From the NCBI GenBank assembly GCA_947631195.1, contig CANRKK010000006.1:1-64000 (forward strand): a stretch of DNA of 64,000 nucleotides. Reading direction: 5' to 3'. How positions within the stretch are numbered: the stretch's first letter is position 1; the number at the start of each line of letters is the position of its first letter. Below are positions 8,971-17,082 of the stretch, in pieces. The DNA is from an uncultured Clostridia bacterium (GTDB lineage: Bacteria > Bacillota > Clostridia > Christensenellales > Borkfalkiaceae). The translations under genes and the position numbers were made by a program. The notes under the pieces are model-generated. The model was not told where the DNA came from. It ran no database searches and saw only the letters and a program-made list of their open reading frames with translations.

Positions 8971-9759
8971 ATGATAGGCTATCTCGGCCCGCAGGGGAGC
9001 TATTCCCGGCTCGCCGCCGAAACTTTCGGCAAGGGGGGCGGATTAAAGGAGTATATCAACTTTTCCGAACTTTTCGACGGTTTGGTTAAGGGAGAATGTG
9101 AATATATCGCCGTGCCGATAGAAAATTCCATAAACGGCGGCGTGTTGCAAAATATAGACCTGATGCAAAAGACGGAGGGCATAATAGCCGTGGAGGAGTG
9201 CGCCGTGCAGATAGACCACCGCCTCGCCACGCTGAAGGGCGCCGATATCGGGGGCATAAAGCGCATATATTCCCACAGACAGGCCCTCGAACAGTGCGCC
9301 GAATACATCGCCCGCAACTTTCCCGGGGCCGAACTCGTGGCCTGCACGTCTACAACGGCGGGGGCCGCCCTCATAAAGGATAGAACGGAGGCGGGCATAG
9401 TGGGCGCGCACGTGCGCTGCGAGGGGCTTGAACTCTCGGCGGAAAACATCGCCGACTTCAAACCCAACTTCACCCGTTTTTTATTGGTGCAAAGGGGGGA
9501 CGCGTCCTCCGTCAAAAGCTCCGAAAAGATATTTTTTTCGGCCACGTGCAGGCATAAGCCGGGCGAACTTCTGGACCTGCTTATTCTTATCCGCGGGCTG
9601 AACATGACTAAGATCGAGTCCCGTCCCGTCAAGGGCAAGCCGGGCGAATACAGATTTTTTATCGAGGTGGAGGGCGACGTCTCCGACGGGAACGCAAGGC
9701 GCATACTCGGCGAGGTGAAAAAAGCCGCCAACTCCTTCAAAATTTTGGGTTGCTACTGA
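8971..9759 (+). CDS. pheA: Prephenate dehydratase
   Basis: PheA converts prephenate to phenylpyruvate in phenylalanine synthesis. The 262-residue product is a stand-alone enzyme without a chorismate mutase domain. YLGPQGSYS opens the catalytic domain, and NFTRFLLV holds the catalytic TRF motif. A C-terminal ACT domain follows, with ESRP, the phenylalanine-binding motif, so feedback inhibition is likely. I chose the ATG at 8971, one base after the aroF stop, because MIGYLGPQG matches the family; the longer frame begins inside aroF. Its last seven bases overlap the end of the convergent ylbJ. Confidence 0.95.
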   Translation: MIGYLGPQGSYSRLAAETFGKGGGLKEYINFSELFDGLVKGECEYIAVPIENSINGGVLQNIDLMQKTEGIIAVEECAVQIDHRLATLKGADIGGIKRIYSHRQALEQCAEYIARNFPGAELVACTSTTAGAALIKDRTEAGIVGAHVRCEGLELSAENIADFKPNFTRFLLVQRGDASSVKSSEKIFFSATCRHKPGELLDLLILIRGLNMTKIESRPVKGKPGEYRFFIEVEGDVSDGNARRILGEVKKAANSFKILGCY

Positions 9760-10697
9760 ACGGCGAGCAGCAACGCGAAGCACAGCGCCGCCTGAATGAA
9801 TTTAAAGGCGATAAATTTTATAGGTTTTACGCCCGTCTTTATAAGGTACGCAAGCTGCTGCGCAAGTATGGAAATCCCGCCGAACGTGATCATAAATCCC
9901 GCCAGCGCGCCCTTTACGGGAGAGGGGGAGGCGGCTAAATATCTGCACCCCGTGGTGACTTCTGCAAGCCCTAAACAGCACGCTTTGGCGGCGCTTTCCT
10001 CCATGAACAGCCCGAAGAACTTTTCGAGAGGCAGCAGGATATAAAAGTCCTGCAAAAACTTCGCCACGACGTAAAAGAACGCGATAAACCCGCCCGCCAC
10101 GGCAACCGAAACTATCGCGCCGTAGAAGCTGTCATACAGAATATTGCCCGCTGATTTTATCCGTTTTGGCGGAACGTGTTGAGTTTTTTTGCAAAATCTG
10201 CAGTATATCAGGCTGAAAATAAGCACGGCAAGCACGTGCGCCGCAAAGATCTTTACGCCCAAAAGTTTGTCCCCGAACATTTTGTATCCCACGCTGCCTA
10301 TTATAAACAGCGGCCCCGACGTGGAGCAGAGCGGCGCAATTTTTTTACAGTCCTCCTTTGTCAGCGCGCCGTTTTCATAAAATTCGGCAACCATGCGGCT
10401 GCCCGCGGGATAGCCCGAGCAGACGGAGAGCAAAAAGCACACCGCCGCGTTTTTTGGCAGGTTTAGGGCGTTCATCGCCCGCTTAAGGGGCAGCGAGGCC
10501 CTGTCCGCGATGCCCGTCTTTATAAATACGAGAGAGAGCACGACGAACGGAAACAGCGAGGGCAGCACGCACTCCGCCCACAGGACAAACCCCTCAAGGC
10601 AGGCCGCGGCGTATCTTTCGGGATAGATTATCAGGGCGGCGCCGAACAGGGTGATACACAGGCACAAGATTACATATTTTAAGCGTTTTATCGTCAT
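9753..10697 (-). CDS. ylbJ: YlbJ-like sporulation integral membrane protein
   Basis: This hydrophobic protein of about 314 residues has at least seven likely membrane helices. It contains SGYPAGSR and PLCSTSGPLFIIGSVG, the two conserved pore-type motifs of the YlbJ/nucleoside-recognition family. In Bacillus YlbJ is needed for spore formation. I placed the start at 10697 (MTIKRLKYV) because the longer frame runs into the divergent patatin gene. There is no clear ribosome binding site; a TATAAA-like box lies only six bases upstream. It converges with and overlaps pheA by seven bases. Confidence 0.8.
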   Translation of the reverse strand: MTIKRLKYVILCLCITLFGAALIIYPERYAAACLEGFVLWAECVLPSLFPFVVLSLVFIKTGIADRASLPLKRAMNALNLPKNAAVCFLLSVCSGYPAGSRMVAEFYENGALTKEDCKKIAPLCSTSGPLFIIGSVGYKMFGDKLLGVKIFAAHVLAVLIFSLIYCRFCKKTQHVPPKRIKSAGNILYDSFYGAIVSVAVAGGFIAFFYVVAKFLQDFYILLPLEKFFGLFMEESAAKACCLGLAEVTTGCRYLAASPSPVKGALAGFMITFGGISILAQQLAYLIKTGVKPIKFIAFKFIQAALCFALLLAVQ

Positions 10698-10728
10698 ACT
10701 TTTTTTATATTTATGAGGTGTGGATATT

Positions 10729-11520
10729 ATGAGTAAAACTTTGGGACTGGCCCTCGGCTGCGGCGGGTCCCGCGGAATGGCGCACGTGGGGATAATGGTT
10801 GCCCTCGAGGAGGAGGGGATAAAACCCGACTTCATCACGGGCTGTTCCATAGGCGCCGTGGTGGGGGGATGCTATGCCGCGGGCATGAGCGCGCGCGAAA
10901 TCCGCGACATAACGCTCAACTTAAAATCGCGGGACATAGTGGACTTCGGGCCGGGCTTTTTGTCCAGAATGGCCCTCCTGCGCACAAAAAAATTGGAAGA
11001 GATCTTTGAATCCTATATCGGCGATTTGAAGATCGAGGACATGAAAATACCCTTCAAGTGCGTGGCGACCGACCTTATCTCGGGCAAGCTCCACGTGTTC
11101 GGCAGCGGCAACGCGGCCCTCGCCATAAGGTCGTCCTGCACCATACCGGGCGTGTTTAAACCGGTGGAGTTCGAGGACAAACTTTTAGTGGACGGCGGGT
11201 GTCTCTGCCGCGTGCCCACCAAACTCGTAAAGGAGATGGGCGCCGACGTGGTTGTGGCGGTGGATATCCTCGCCAACATAAACCAACCCGTGGAGGGGAT
11301 AGGCAGCCTGATAACGCTGATGCTCCGCGTGTACGATTTGATGGACGCCCAGCAAACGGCCATGCGCAAGCGTTTGGAGGGGGACATAGCCGACATTTTG
11401 CTCGAGCCCGACATAAAGGACCTCAGCCAATACGCCATAAAGGATTTGGACAAGACGTACGGGATAGGCTATAAACTCGGCAAGGAATACGCGCCCAAAA
11501 TAGCCGCCCTATTGCAATAA
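10729..11520 (+). CDS. Patatin-like phospholipase (RssA type)
   Basis: The 263-residue product has the patatin fold signatures: the oxyanion loop GCGGSRGMAHVG, the nucleophile elbow GCSIG with Ser40, and the DGG motif (VDGGCLCRVP) that supplies the catalytic Asp. Such proteins hydrolyse acyl esters, often of phospholipids; the natural substrate is unknown. The ATG at 10729 was preferred over a GTG at 10720 because gaggtg lies eight bases before it and would overlap that GTG. rarA follows after 23 bases. Confidence 0.9.
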   Translation: MSKTLGLALGCGGSRGMAHVGIMVALEEEGIKPDFITGCSIGAVVGGCYAAGMSAREIRDITLNLKSRDIVDFGPGFLSRMALLRTKKLEEIFESYIGDLKIEDMKIPFKCVATDLISGKLHVFGSGNAALAIRSSCTIPGVFKPVEFEDKLLVDGGCLCRVPTKLVKEMGADVVVAVDILANINQPVEGIGSLITLMLRVYDLMDAQQTAMRKRLEGDIADILLEPDIKDLSQYAIKDLDKTYGIGYKLGKEYAPKIAALLQ

Positions 11521-11543
11521 ACTCAACACATATCGGCAAAACC

Positions 11544-12857
11544 ATGGATTTATTTGATTTTAACGGCAACGAAAACGGGGCAAAGCCCCTTGCCGAGCGC
11601 ATGCGCGCGAACAATCTTAACGACTTTATCGGCCAAAAGCACATCGTTGCGGAGGGCAGCCTCTTGCGCCGCGCCATTTCGCTCGACAGGTTGGGCAGCT
11701 GCATCTTTTGGGGTCCTCCCGGCACGGGCAAAACCACGCTTGCAAACATAATAGCCCAAACCACCCACGGCGAATTTATAAAGCTGAACGCCGTGCAGGC
11801 GGGCGTGGCCGACGTAAAGCGCGCCGTGGAAACGGCCCGCGACGCCCTCAAAATGTACGGCAAGCGTACATATCTGATGCTCGACGAGTGCCACCGCTTC
11901 AACAAGACGCAGTCCGACAGCCTCCTGCCCGCGATAGAGCAGGGCACGATAATTTTTATCGGCTCCACCACCGAAAACCCCTATGCTTCGATGACGCCCG
12001 CCATAGTTTCAAGGTGCCGCGTATTTGAGTTCAAACCCCTTTCAACGGAGGATATTGCGGGGGCAATCAAAAAGGCCCTCGCCGACAAAAAGCGTGGGCT
12101 GGGCGAATACAGGGCCGAGGTGGACGAGGCCGCGATAGACCATATCGCGCGGGTTGCGGGCGGCGATCTGCGCTCCGCGTACAACGCGCTGGAGCTGGCG
12201 GTTTTGACCACGCCCCCCAAAGAGGACGGCTCCGTTCACGTCACCCTTTCCGACGCCGAGCAGTCCATCCAGCGCAAGGCGCTCTCCTACAACGAGGACG
12301 CGTTCTACGACTATCTGTCCGCCTTTTGCAAGTCCCTCCGCGGGAGCGATTCCAACGCCGCGCTCTACTATGCCATGCGCCTTATAGAGGGCGGGTGCGA
12401 CCCCATGGTTGTTGCCCGCCGCCTCGTCATCCATTCCTCCGAGGACGTGGGAATGGCCGACCCCAACGCGCTGGTTGTGGCCGCTTCGGCAATGTACGTC
12501 CTCGAAAAAACGGGCTACCCCGAGGGCTTGATTCCCCTTTCGAACGCCATAATATACGTATGCGAGGCGCCCAAGAGCAACACCGTTGTGCTTGCAAAGG
12601 ACGCGGCTCAGAGCGACGCGATAAACGTCAGGGACGACGAGGGCGTGCCCGCGTACCTGCGCGACAACACTTTCGGGGACAGGGAAACCAAGGCGCAGAG
12701 CAAAAAATACAAATATCCCCACAACTATGCGGGCGGCTGGGTTGACCAGCAATATCTGCCCGACAAGTTGAAGGACAGGATATACTACACGCCCTCCGAC
12801 TACGGCTTTGAAAAGACGGTGAAGGAAATACGCCGCTCCAAGGGCAAACTGAAATAG
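11544..12857 (+). CDS. rarA: Replication-associated recombination protein A (RarA/MgsA)
   Basis: This clamp-loader-like AAA+ ATPase acts at stalled replication forks. The product is 437 residues. Walker A is WGPPGTGKTT, the Walker B region reads LDECHRFNK (most have DEVHRFNK), and sensor 1 is GSTTENP. The C-terminal tetramerisation domain follows, with LPDKLKDRIYYTPSDYGFE near the end. No Shine-Dalgarno sequence is visible before the ATG, so it may depend on read-through from the patatin gene 23 bases upstream. Confidence 0.95.
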   Translation: MDLFDFNGNENGAKPLAERMRANNLNDFIGQKHIVAEGSLLRRAISLDRLGSCIFWGPPGTGKTTLANIIAQTTHGEFIKLNAVQAGVADVKRAVETARDALKMYGKRTYLMLDECHRFNKTQSDSLLPAIEQGTIIFIGSTTENPYASMTPAIVSRCRVFEFKPLSTEDIAGAIKKALADKKRGLGEYRAEVDEAAIDHIARVAGGDLRSAYNALELAVLTTPPKEDGSVHVTLSDAEQSIQRKALSYNEDAFYDYLSAFCKSLRGSDSNAALYYAMRLIEGGCDPMVVARRLVIHSSEDVGMADPNALVVAASAMYVLEKTGYPEGLIPLSNAIIYVCEAPKSNTVVLAKDAAQSDAINVRDDEGVPAYLRDNTFGDRETKAQSKKYKYPHNYAGGWVDQQYLPDKLKDRIYYTPSDYGFEKTVKEIRRSKGKLK

Positions 12858-12877
12858 AATCTTAAAAAGAGCGCAAG

Positions 12878-12909
12878 GCGCCCGCCACCCAAGGCAGGGC
12901 GCTTTTTTT
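12878..12909 (+). terminator. Intrinsic terminator of rarA
   Basis: The stem gcgcccgcc / ggc(a)gggcgc has one bulged A and a six-base loop. Seven Ts follow, 20 bases after the rarA stop. Confidence 0.85.
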
Positions 12910-13081
12910 GTCGCCTCAAACAAAAAATTTTGCGCGCAAGCCCGTTCTAACCTTGGGACAAGGCAAGTATAATATAGTAATTTTATGGGAACGTGTTGCG
13001 TTTTTTACATATAAACCGCAATTCCGCCAAATAAAAACATAAATTTCAAAGCCATATAAAGTATTATCGGAGACGACCCCT

Positions 13082-13846
13082 TTGTTCAAGGTATTCAAAC
13101 TCAAATCTATCACAGCCACGCTTTTAACCCTCGGACTCATAGCCGCAATGTGCCTGTCCGTGCGCTACACAAACGCCTACGCCGTTTACTTTAACCTCAC
13201 GCCCCGCCTCGTGCCCATCTACAGCGTGGAGCGGGAGGACAAATACATATCCGTTTCGTTCGACTGCGCTTGGGGCACCGAGCACACCGACGACATACTC
13301 GCCGCCTTAAAGGCCTCGAACGTGCGCGCCACCTTCTTTATGGTGGAGTTCTGGAGCAAGAAATATCCCGACTACGTCAAAAAGATAGACGCCGCAGGCT
13401 GCGAAATAGGCACGCACTCGTCCACGCACAGCTATATGTCTAAACTCAACGCCGAGGAAATAAAAATGGAACTCTCCTCCTCGTCTGAGGCCATAAAGGA
13501 GGTCACGGGCAAGGATGTGGAACTCTTCCGCGCGCCCTTCGGCGACTACGACGACGAGCTCATACGCACCGCCTCGGAACAGGGCTACTTCACAATCCAG
13601 TGGGACGTGGACAGTTTGGATTGGAAGGACCTCTCCGCCGCCGACATAGCCATGAGGGTTATAAACGGCGTAAAGAGCGGCTCCATAATACTCATGCACA
13701 ACAACGGCCTGCACACCGCCGAAGCTCTCCCCGTCATTTTGGAAACGTTGAAAAACAGGGGCTACACCTTCGTGCCCATAGGGGAGCTAATCTACCGCCA
13801 AAACTACACGGTAGACGGCACGGGCAGGCAGCAGCCCGCACAATAA
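13082..13846 (+). CDS. Polysaccharide deacetylase, PdaB-like
   Basis: The 254-residue product starts with a signal anchor (about 8-30) and then a NodB-type deacetylase domain. SFDCAWG gives the metal and catalytic Asp, HSSTH the two metal His residues, and RAPFGDYD the substrate-side motif; LMHN near the end supplies the last catalytic His. SFD-AWG is typical of the sporulation PdaB group, which acts on cell-wall sugars outside the membrane. The start appears to be TTG at 13082, eight bases after cggaga; no ATG fits. A TATAAT lies at 12968-12973. Confidence 0.85.
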   Translation: MFKVFKLKSITATLLTLGLIAAMCLSVRYTNAYAVYFNLTPRLVPIYSVEREDKYISVSFDCAWGTEHTDDILAALKASNVRATFFMVEFWSKKYPDYVKKIDAAGCEIGTHSSTHSYMSKLNAEEIKMELSSSSEAIKEVTGKDVELFRAPFGDYDDELIRTASEQGYFTIQWDVDSLDWKDLSAADIAMRVINGVKSGSIILMHNNGLHTAEALPVILETLKNRGYTFVPIGELIYRQNYTVDGTGRQQPAQ

Positions 13847-13889
13847 CCCAAAACACCGTTATAAAGAAATACATTTATTGGAGGCATAT

Positions 13890-14564
13890 ATGAATTACAA
13901 CACGGAAAAGAACAACAGGGTGTACCTTTTCGGGGAAATAGTCTCCGGGGCAAAATTCTCGCACGAGGTTTACGGCGAGGGCTTCTACGAATTTTACGTA
14001 AAGGTGATAAGGCTTTCGGGTCAGGCCGACATATTGCCGGTGACCGTCTCCGAAAGGATAATGACCCCCGACATGGCGCCGGGCGGCACGATCTGCGCCC
14101 TCGGGCAGTTCCGCAGCTACAACAAACTGGAAAACGGCAAATCCCGCCTGATGCTCACGGTGTTCGTGCGCGAACTTCTCGACACCCAGCCGGGCAAAAA
14201 CCCCAATTCCATAGTGCTTTCGGGCTATATCTGCAAGCCGCCCGTCTACCGCACCACGCCCTTCAACAGGGAGATTGCCGACCTTCTGATAGCCGTCAAC
14301 CGCAGCTACAACAAGTCCGACTACATTCCCGCGATAGCGTGGGGGAGGAACGCCCGCTTCGTTCGCAACTTATCGGTGGGCGACAAGGTCGCGCTCTCGG
14401 GCAGGATCCAGAGCCGCGAATACCAAAAAAAGCAGCCCGACGAAAGTTTTGTGACGATGACCGCCTACGAGGTGTCCATTTCCAAGCTCGCCGCCTTCGA
14501 CGACGACTCGGAGTTTGATATTGACTCGGAGTTTGATTTGTATTCTGCCGCCCGCGCGGAGTAA
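13890..14564 (+). CDS. SSB-like protein with two OB-fold halves
   Basis: The 224-residue product looks like two OB folds in a row. The first half (about 8-100) begins NNRVYLFGEIVSG; the second (about 108-200) has NSIVLSGYICKPPVYRTT and later VGDKVALSGRIQSREYQKK, both close to Ssb. The tail is acidic (DDDSEFDIDSEFD) but does not end in the usual DDDIPF-like tip. It is therefore a paralogue rather than the main Ssb. The ATG at 13890 follows ggagg; a TTG at 13878 overlaps that site and was rejected. Single-stranded DNA binding is an inference. Confidence 0.75.
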   Translation: MNYNTEKNNRVYLFGEIVSGAKFSHEVYGEGFYEFYVKVIRLSGQADILPVTVSERIMTPDMAPGGTICALGQFRSYNKLENGKSRLMLTVFVRELLDTQPGKNPNSIVLSGYICKPPVYRTTPFNREIADLLIAVNRSYNKSDYIPAIAWGRNARFVRNLSVGDKVALSGRIQSREYQKKQPDESFVTMTAYEVSISKLAAFDDDSEFDIDSEFDLYSAARAE

Positions 14565-14566
14565 GG

Positions 14567-14699
14567 CTCCCGCCAACGGGTGATAAACTTCGCAATACTG
14601 CGTCGCGTTTGCGCACTCCTCGGTCACGTACTTCTGTGTACGCTCCCGTCGTCGCTTACGCACGCTCCTTGTCTTGCTCGTTTCTGACCCGTTGCAGCT
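14567..14699. repeat. Structured repeat, family D, copy 1
   Basis: Outer arms CAACGGGT (14574-14581) and ACCCGTTG (14687-14694) enclose about 105 bases. Inside is a second hairpin, CGTAC-ttctgt-GTACG (14627-14642). Copies at 47.0 and 55.0 kb keep this arm sequence; other copies have different but still complementary arms. Confidence 0.8.
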
Positions 14700-14879
14700 C
14701 CCGCAAGCGGATTATAAGCGGCGCATAACATTGTTGCGCTGCGGCAACTTTCAGTAAGGCTAAAGCCTTCGGTACGACACGTACGTCTATGTACGCTCCT
14801 TCAAGTTTTCCTCGCGCGCCTCGTTCTGCTTGCTTCTAACCGCTTTTAACTTCGTAACTTCAGCTCCCGCAATTCTAAA
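14700..14879. repeat. Structured repeat, family D, copy 2
   Basis: Outer arms are AAGCGG(a)TTA (14705-14714) and TAACCGCTT (14837-14845). Inner hairpins are AAGGCTaaAGCCTT and CGTAC-gtctat-GTACG. It directly follows copy 1 and has different outer arms. Confidence 0.75.
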
Positions 14880-15028
14880 TTATGTACACCGCCCATTAAG
14901 CCGTGTCATTTCGAACGATATGAGACCCGCTGAAAGCGGGCGATTGAGTGAGAGTTCTCACACGGCGTAAGGACAACGCCGTGTTCGGTCACCGTTCGCG
15001 CCTTGCACTATGCGCGCACTCATCTCGC

Positions 15029-15083
15029 GCGGCAAAACAGCGCACTGTGCTGTTTTGAAAATTCCGCGCTCGTCCCCCCGTGG
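15029..15083. repeat. Dispersed repeat, family G, copy 2
   Basis: It repeats bases 1-55 of the window with only a few changes and keeps the hairpin CAAAACAGC / GCTGTTTTG. The gattggtcgaggttggata that follows it here recurs at 47.3 and 47.6 kb. Confidence 0.75.
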
Positions 15084-15154
15084 ATTGGTCGAGGTTGGAT
15101 AGGACGGCTTCCCTCTTGGCTCCACGTAGTAAGCGGGAGAGGCACCGTTTCCCC

Positions 15155-15215
15155 TCCCCTTGGCTCCCCGTAGTAAGGGGAGCTGTCGAGCAAAGCGAGA
15201 CTGAGGGGATTGTCA
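15155..15215. repeat. Dispersed repeat, family E, copy 1
   Basis: The pattern is cttggctcccc, gtagtaaggggagctgtc, a small hairpin with arms GTC/GAC, then ctgaggggattgtc. Other copies are at 34.7, 47.7, 55.3 and 55.6 kb. Confidence 0.75.
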
Positions 15216-15274
15216 ATTCCCGTTTGATAAGCGATAATGTAAGTTAAGCGGTATGGTAATTAAGATACTTGGCT

Positions 15275-15289
15275 GCAGCGACACGCTGC
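15275..15289. repeat. Palindromic repeat, family H, copy 1
   Basis: GCAGCG-aca-CGCTGC, after taagatacttg. The same context at 46.8 and 55.4 kb carries GCAACGT-c-ACGTTGC, and at 47.8 kb CGGCG-aca-CGCCG. Confidence 0.6.
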
Positions 15290-15370
15290 TTTTGTCCCGC
15301 CCACCCCCCCCAATAATGTTAAAAAAGTGGGGAAACGCGATACCGCAATTCTAAAAATAATTCCAACGCA

Positions 15371-15546
15371 ACCGTGCCCTCTTCCGTCACATATACACAG
15401 GGCTCCCAAAAATTGCAGCATAGCGCAATTTTTGGGAAGAGGAGCCGCAACATGGCAACTTTGCCGTTTACGCGAAGTGTAAATCGGCTTAAAGCCAATG
15501 TTTGCGGCGACGAGGGGCAGGGTGTCACGAAGTGACGGGTGGGAGC
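15371..15546. repeat. Family B repeat split by an inserted hairpin element
   Basis: The two ends of a family B copy (15371-15390 and about 15513-15546) are separated by about 120 bases found nowhere else in the window. The insert starts with a 12-bp perfect hairpin, CCCAAAAATTGC (15405-15416) and GCAATTTTTGGG (15425-15436), inside outer arms GGCTC/GAGCC. A second inverted repeat (gccgtttac / gtaaatcggc) lies further in. Confidence 0.65.
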
Positions 15547-15567
15547 AACGCGCCAATCCCCAAAATT

Positions 15568-15596
15568 CGTCCGCTGAAAATGCGGGCGCGTTTTTT
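15568..15596 (+). terminator. Terminator-like hairpin before the MATE gene
   Basis: CGTCCGC, a seven-base loop and GCGGGCG are followed within two bases by TTTTTT. The nearest upstream plus-strand gene ends 1 kb away, so it may insulate the next promoter. Confidence 0.6.
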
Positions 15597-15598
15597 AT

Positions 15599-15627
15599 TT
15601 GACTTAATCTTTTTGGCATACTATAAT
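15599..15627 (+). promoter_or_regulatory. Sigma-A promoter of the MATE gene; transcript probably leaderless
   Basis: TTGACT (15599-15604) and TATAAT (15622-15627) have a 17-base spacer. Only eight bases separate the -10 box from the ATG at 15636, so transcription should begin one to three bases before, or at, the start codon. Confidence 0.8.
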
Positions 15628-15635
15628 ACTTTGGT

Positions 15636-17021
15636 ATGCAAAAGTCAAAGACGGTAGATTTAACAAGCGGCGGGGTATGGCTCACGCTTTTCAAATACAC
15701 CCTGCCGTTATTCGGGTGCGCGATGGTCCAGCAGCTCTATTCGATGGTGGACCTTTTGGTCGTGGGCAATTTTTCCGCTGGCGGCGCGCTGTCTGTGGAC
15801 GCGGTTGGCAACGCCACCAACGTAATAAACATCTTGCTGGCCTTTGCCATAGGCGCAAACGGCGGCTGTTCGGTAATAGTCGCCAAGCACTTCGGCGAAA
15901 AAAGCAACTTAAAGGTGCGCGAAACGGTGAACACTTCGGCCCTGTCCTTTTCGGTAATGTGCGCCGTGATAATGACCCTCGGCCTCGCCCTCGCGCCGCA
16001 GTTTTTAACGGCCCTCAGCGTGCACGGCAGCTACTATAACGACTGCCTCATGTACCTGTATATCTACACGGGCTCGCTGCCGTTTATATTTTTATACAAC
16101 GTCGGCTGCGGCATATGTTCGGCCCTCGGCGATTCCCAGACGCCCTTCATATTTTTGGTTATATCCTCGCTCTTGAACGTTGCGCTGGACTTTTTGTTCG
16201 TGTGCGCCTTTCATTGGGACGTAGCGGGCGCGGCGTGGGCAACCTTTATATCGCAGGTCATATCGGGCATACTCACGGCGGTAGTGGTGGCGCGCAAACT
16301 CTCCGCCATTCGGCCCGAAAGCAAACCGCGGCTCTTCAACGTGGAAATTTTTAAGGATTTGACCGCAACGTCTATTCCAATAATCTTGCAGCAGTCCTTT
16401 GTGTCCGTCGGCAATTTTTTTGTGATGCGCCGCATAAACGAGCTGGGGGAGGACGCCACAACGGGCTTTACCACGGCCTTTAAGCTGGTTACAATCTCCA
16501 ACACGGGCGTAATAAACATGACTAACGGCCTTGCCAACTTTGCCTCCCAAAACAAGGCGGCGCAAAACTACGGCCGCATAAGGCAGGGCTATCTTGCCGT
16601 GCTGACTTTCGGGCTTGTCGTCTCGGCGGTGTTTTTAACGCTGTTCATCGCCCTGCCCGAACCTTTCACCCGCCTGTTCGTGGATAAAACAAAACTCACC
16701 CCCGCGGCGCTGGAGTACTCAAAGCAGTTTTTGGTGATAGTTTCGGCCTTTCTGCCCGCCGTCACCATAAAGATAGTTTCCGACGGCGTCGTGCGCGGCT
16801 GCGGCGGCAACATAGGCTTTGCCGTAAGCACCTTTACCGACCTAATTCTGCGCGTTGCGCTCGTGTACATACTCACCTCGGCGGGCTGGGGCTTTGCGGG
16901 CGTCTGCTGGGCGTGGGCGATAGGCTGGTCGGTGAGCATGTGCCTCGCCGTGGCGTTCTACATAAGGATAAAGTGCTTGCGGGGAGTAAAACTTTTCCCC
17001 CGCGCCGCCCGTAAGGGCTGA
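15636..17021 (+). CDS. MATE-family efflux transporter
   Basis: The 461-residue inner-membrane protein has about twelve hydrophobic segments in two similar halves. LTLFKYTLPLFGCAMVQQLYSMVDLLVVGNF at the start is the usual MATE opening, and GCGGNIGFAVSTFTDLILR lies in the second half. Such proteins export drugs or metabolites in exchange for Na+ or H+; the substrate is not predictable. There is no ribosome binding site, in line with a leaderless message. It has its own promoter. Confidence 0.92.
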   Translation: MQKSKTVDLTSGGVWLTLFKYTLPLFGCAMVQQLYSMVDLLVVGNFSAGGALSVDAVGNATNVINILLAFAIGANGGCSVIVAKHFGEKSNLKVRETVNTSALSFSVMCAVIMTLGLALAPQFLTALSVHGSYYNDCLMYLYIYTGSLPFIFLYNVGCGICSALGDSQTPFIFLVISSLLNVALDFLFVCAFHWDVAGAAWATFISQVISGILTAVVVARKLSAIRPESKPRLFNVEIFKDLTATSIPIILQQSFVSVGNFFVMRRINELGEDATTGFTTAFKLVTISNTGVINMTNGLANFASQNKAAQNYGRIRQGYLAVLTFGLVVSAVFLTLFIALPEPFTRLFVDKTKLTPAALEYSKQFLVIVSAFLPAVTIKIVSDGVVRGCGGNIGFAVSTFTDLILRVALVYILTSAGWGFAGVCWAWAIGWSVSMCLAVAFYIRIKCLRGVKLFPRAARKG

Positions 17022-17028
17022 CGGCCGC

Positions 17029-17057
17029 TTGACTTTATCCGCCGTCGGATATATACT
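17029..17057 (+). promoter_or_regulatory. Sigma-A promoter of lgt-apbE
   Basis: TTGACT (17029-17034) and TATACT (17052-17057) are 17 bases apart, eight bases after the MATE stop codon. The longest lgt frame would start at the TTG of the -35 box, which cannot be translated from this promoter. Confidence 0.7.
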
Positions 17058-17082
17058 TATAAAAAAACAATTGGAGAGCGAT

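Larger units (their letters stand above)
14565..15598. other. Kilobase of intergenic repeats
   Basis: No gene is supported. In order it contains family D copies 1 and 2, a stretch with gccgtgtcatttcga shared with 34.8 and 47.2 kb, a small hairpin (cccgctgaaagcggg near 14928), family G copy 2, a degenerate and then a full family E copy, a family H hairpin, a segment (15296-15345) similar to 34911-34953, and an interrupted family B copy. A terminator-like hairpin and the promoter of the next gene end it. Confidence 0.75.

Noticed and set aside
11519-11543. Short shared sequence aactcaacacatat before rarA and after clpX (36328-36352)
   Set aside because: Only about 20 bases in two copies with no structure; chance or decay cannot be excluded.
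14565-15598. CRISPR array in the repeat-rich gap
   Set aside because: The repeats are of several families, unevenly spaced, and not separated by uniform unique spacers; no cas gene is present.
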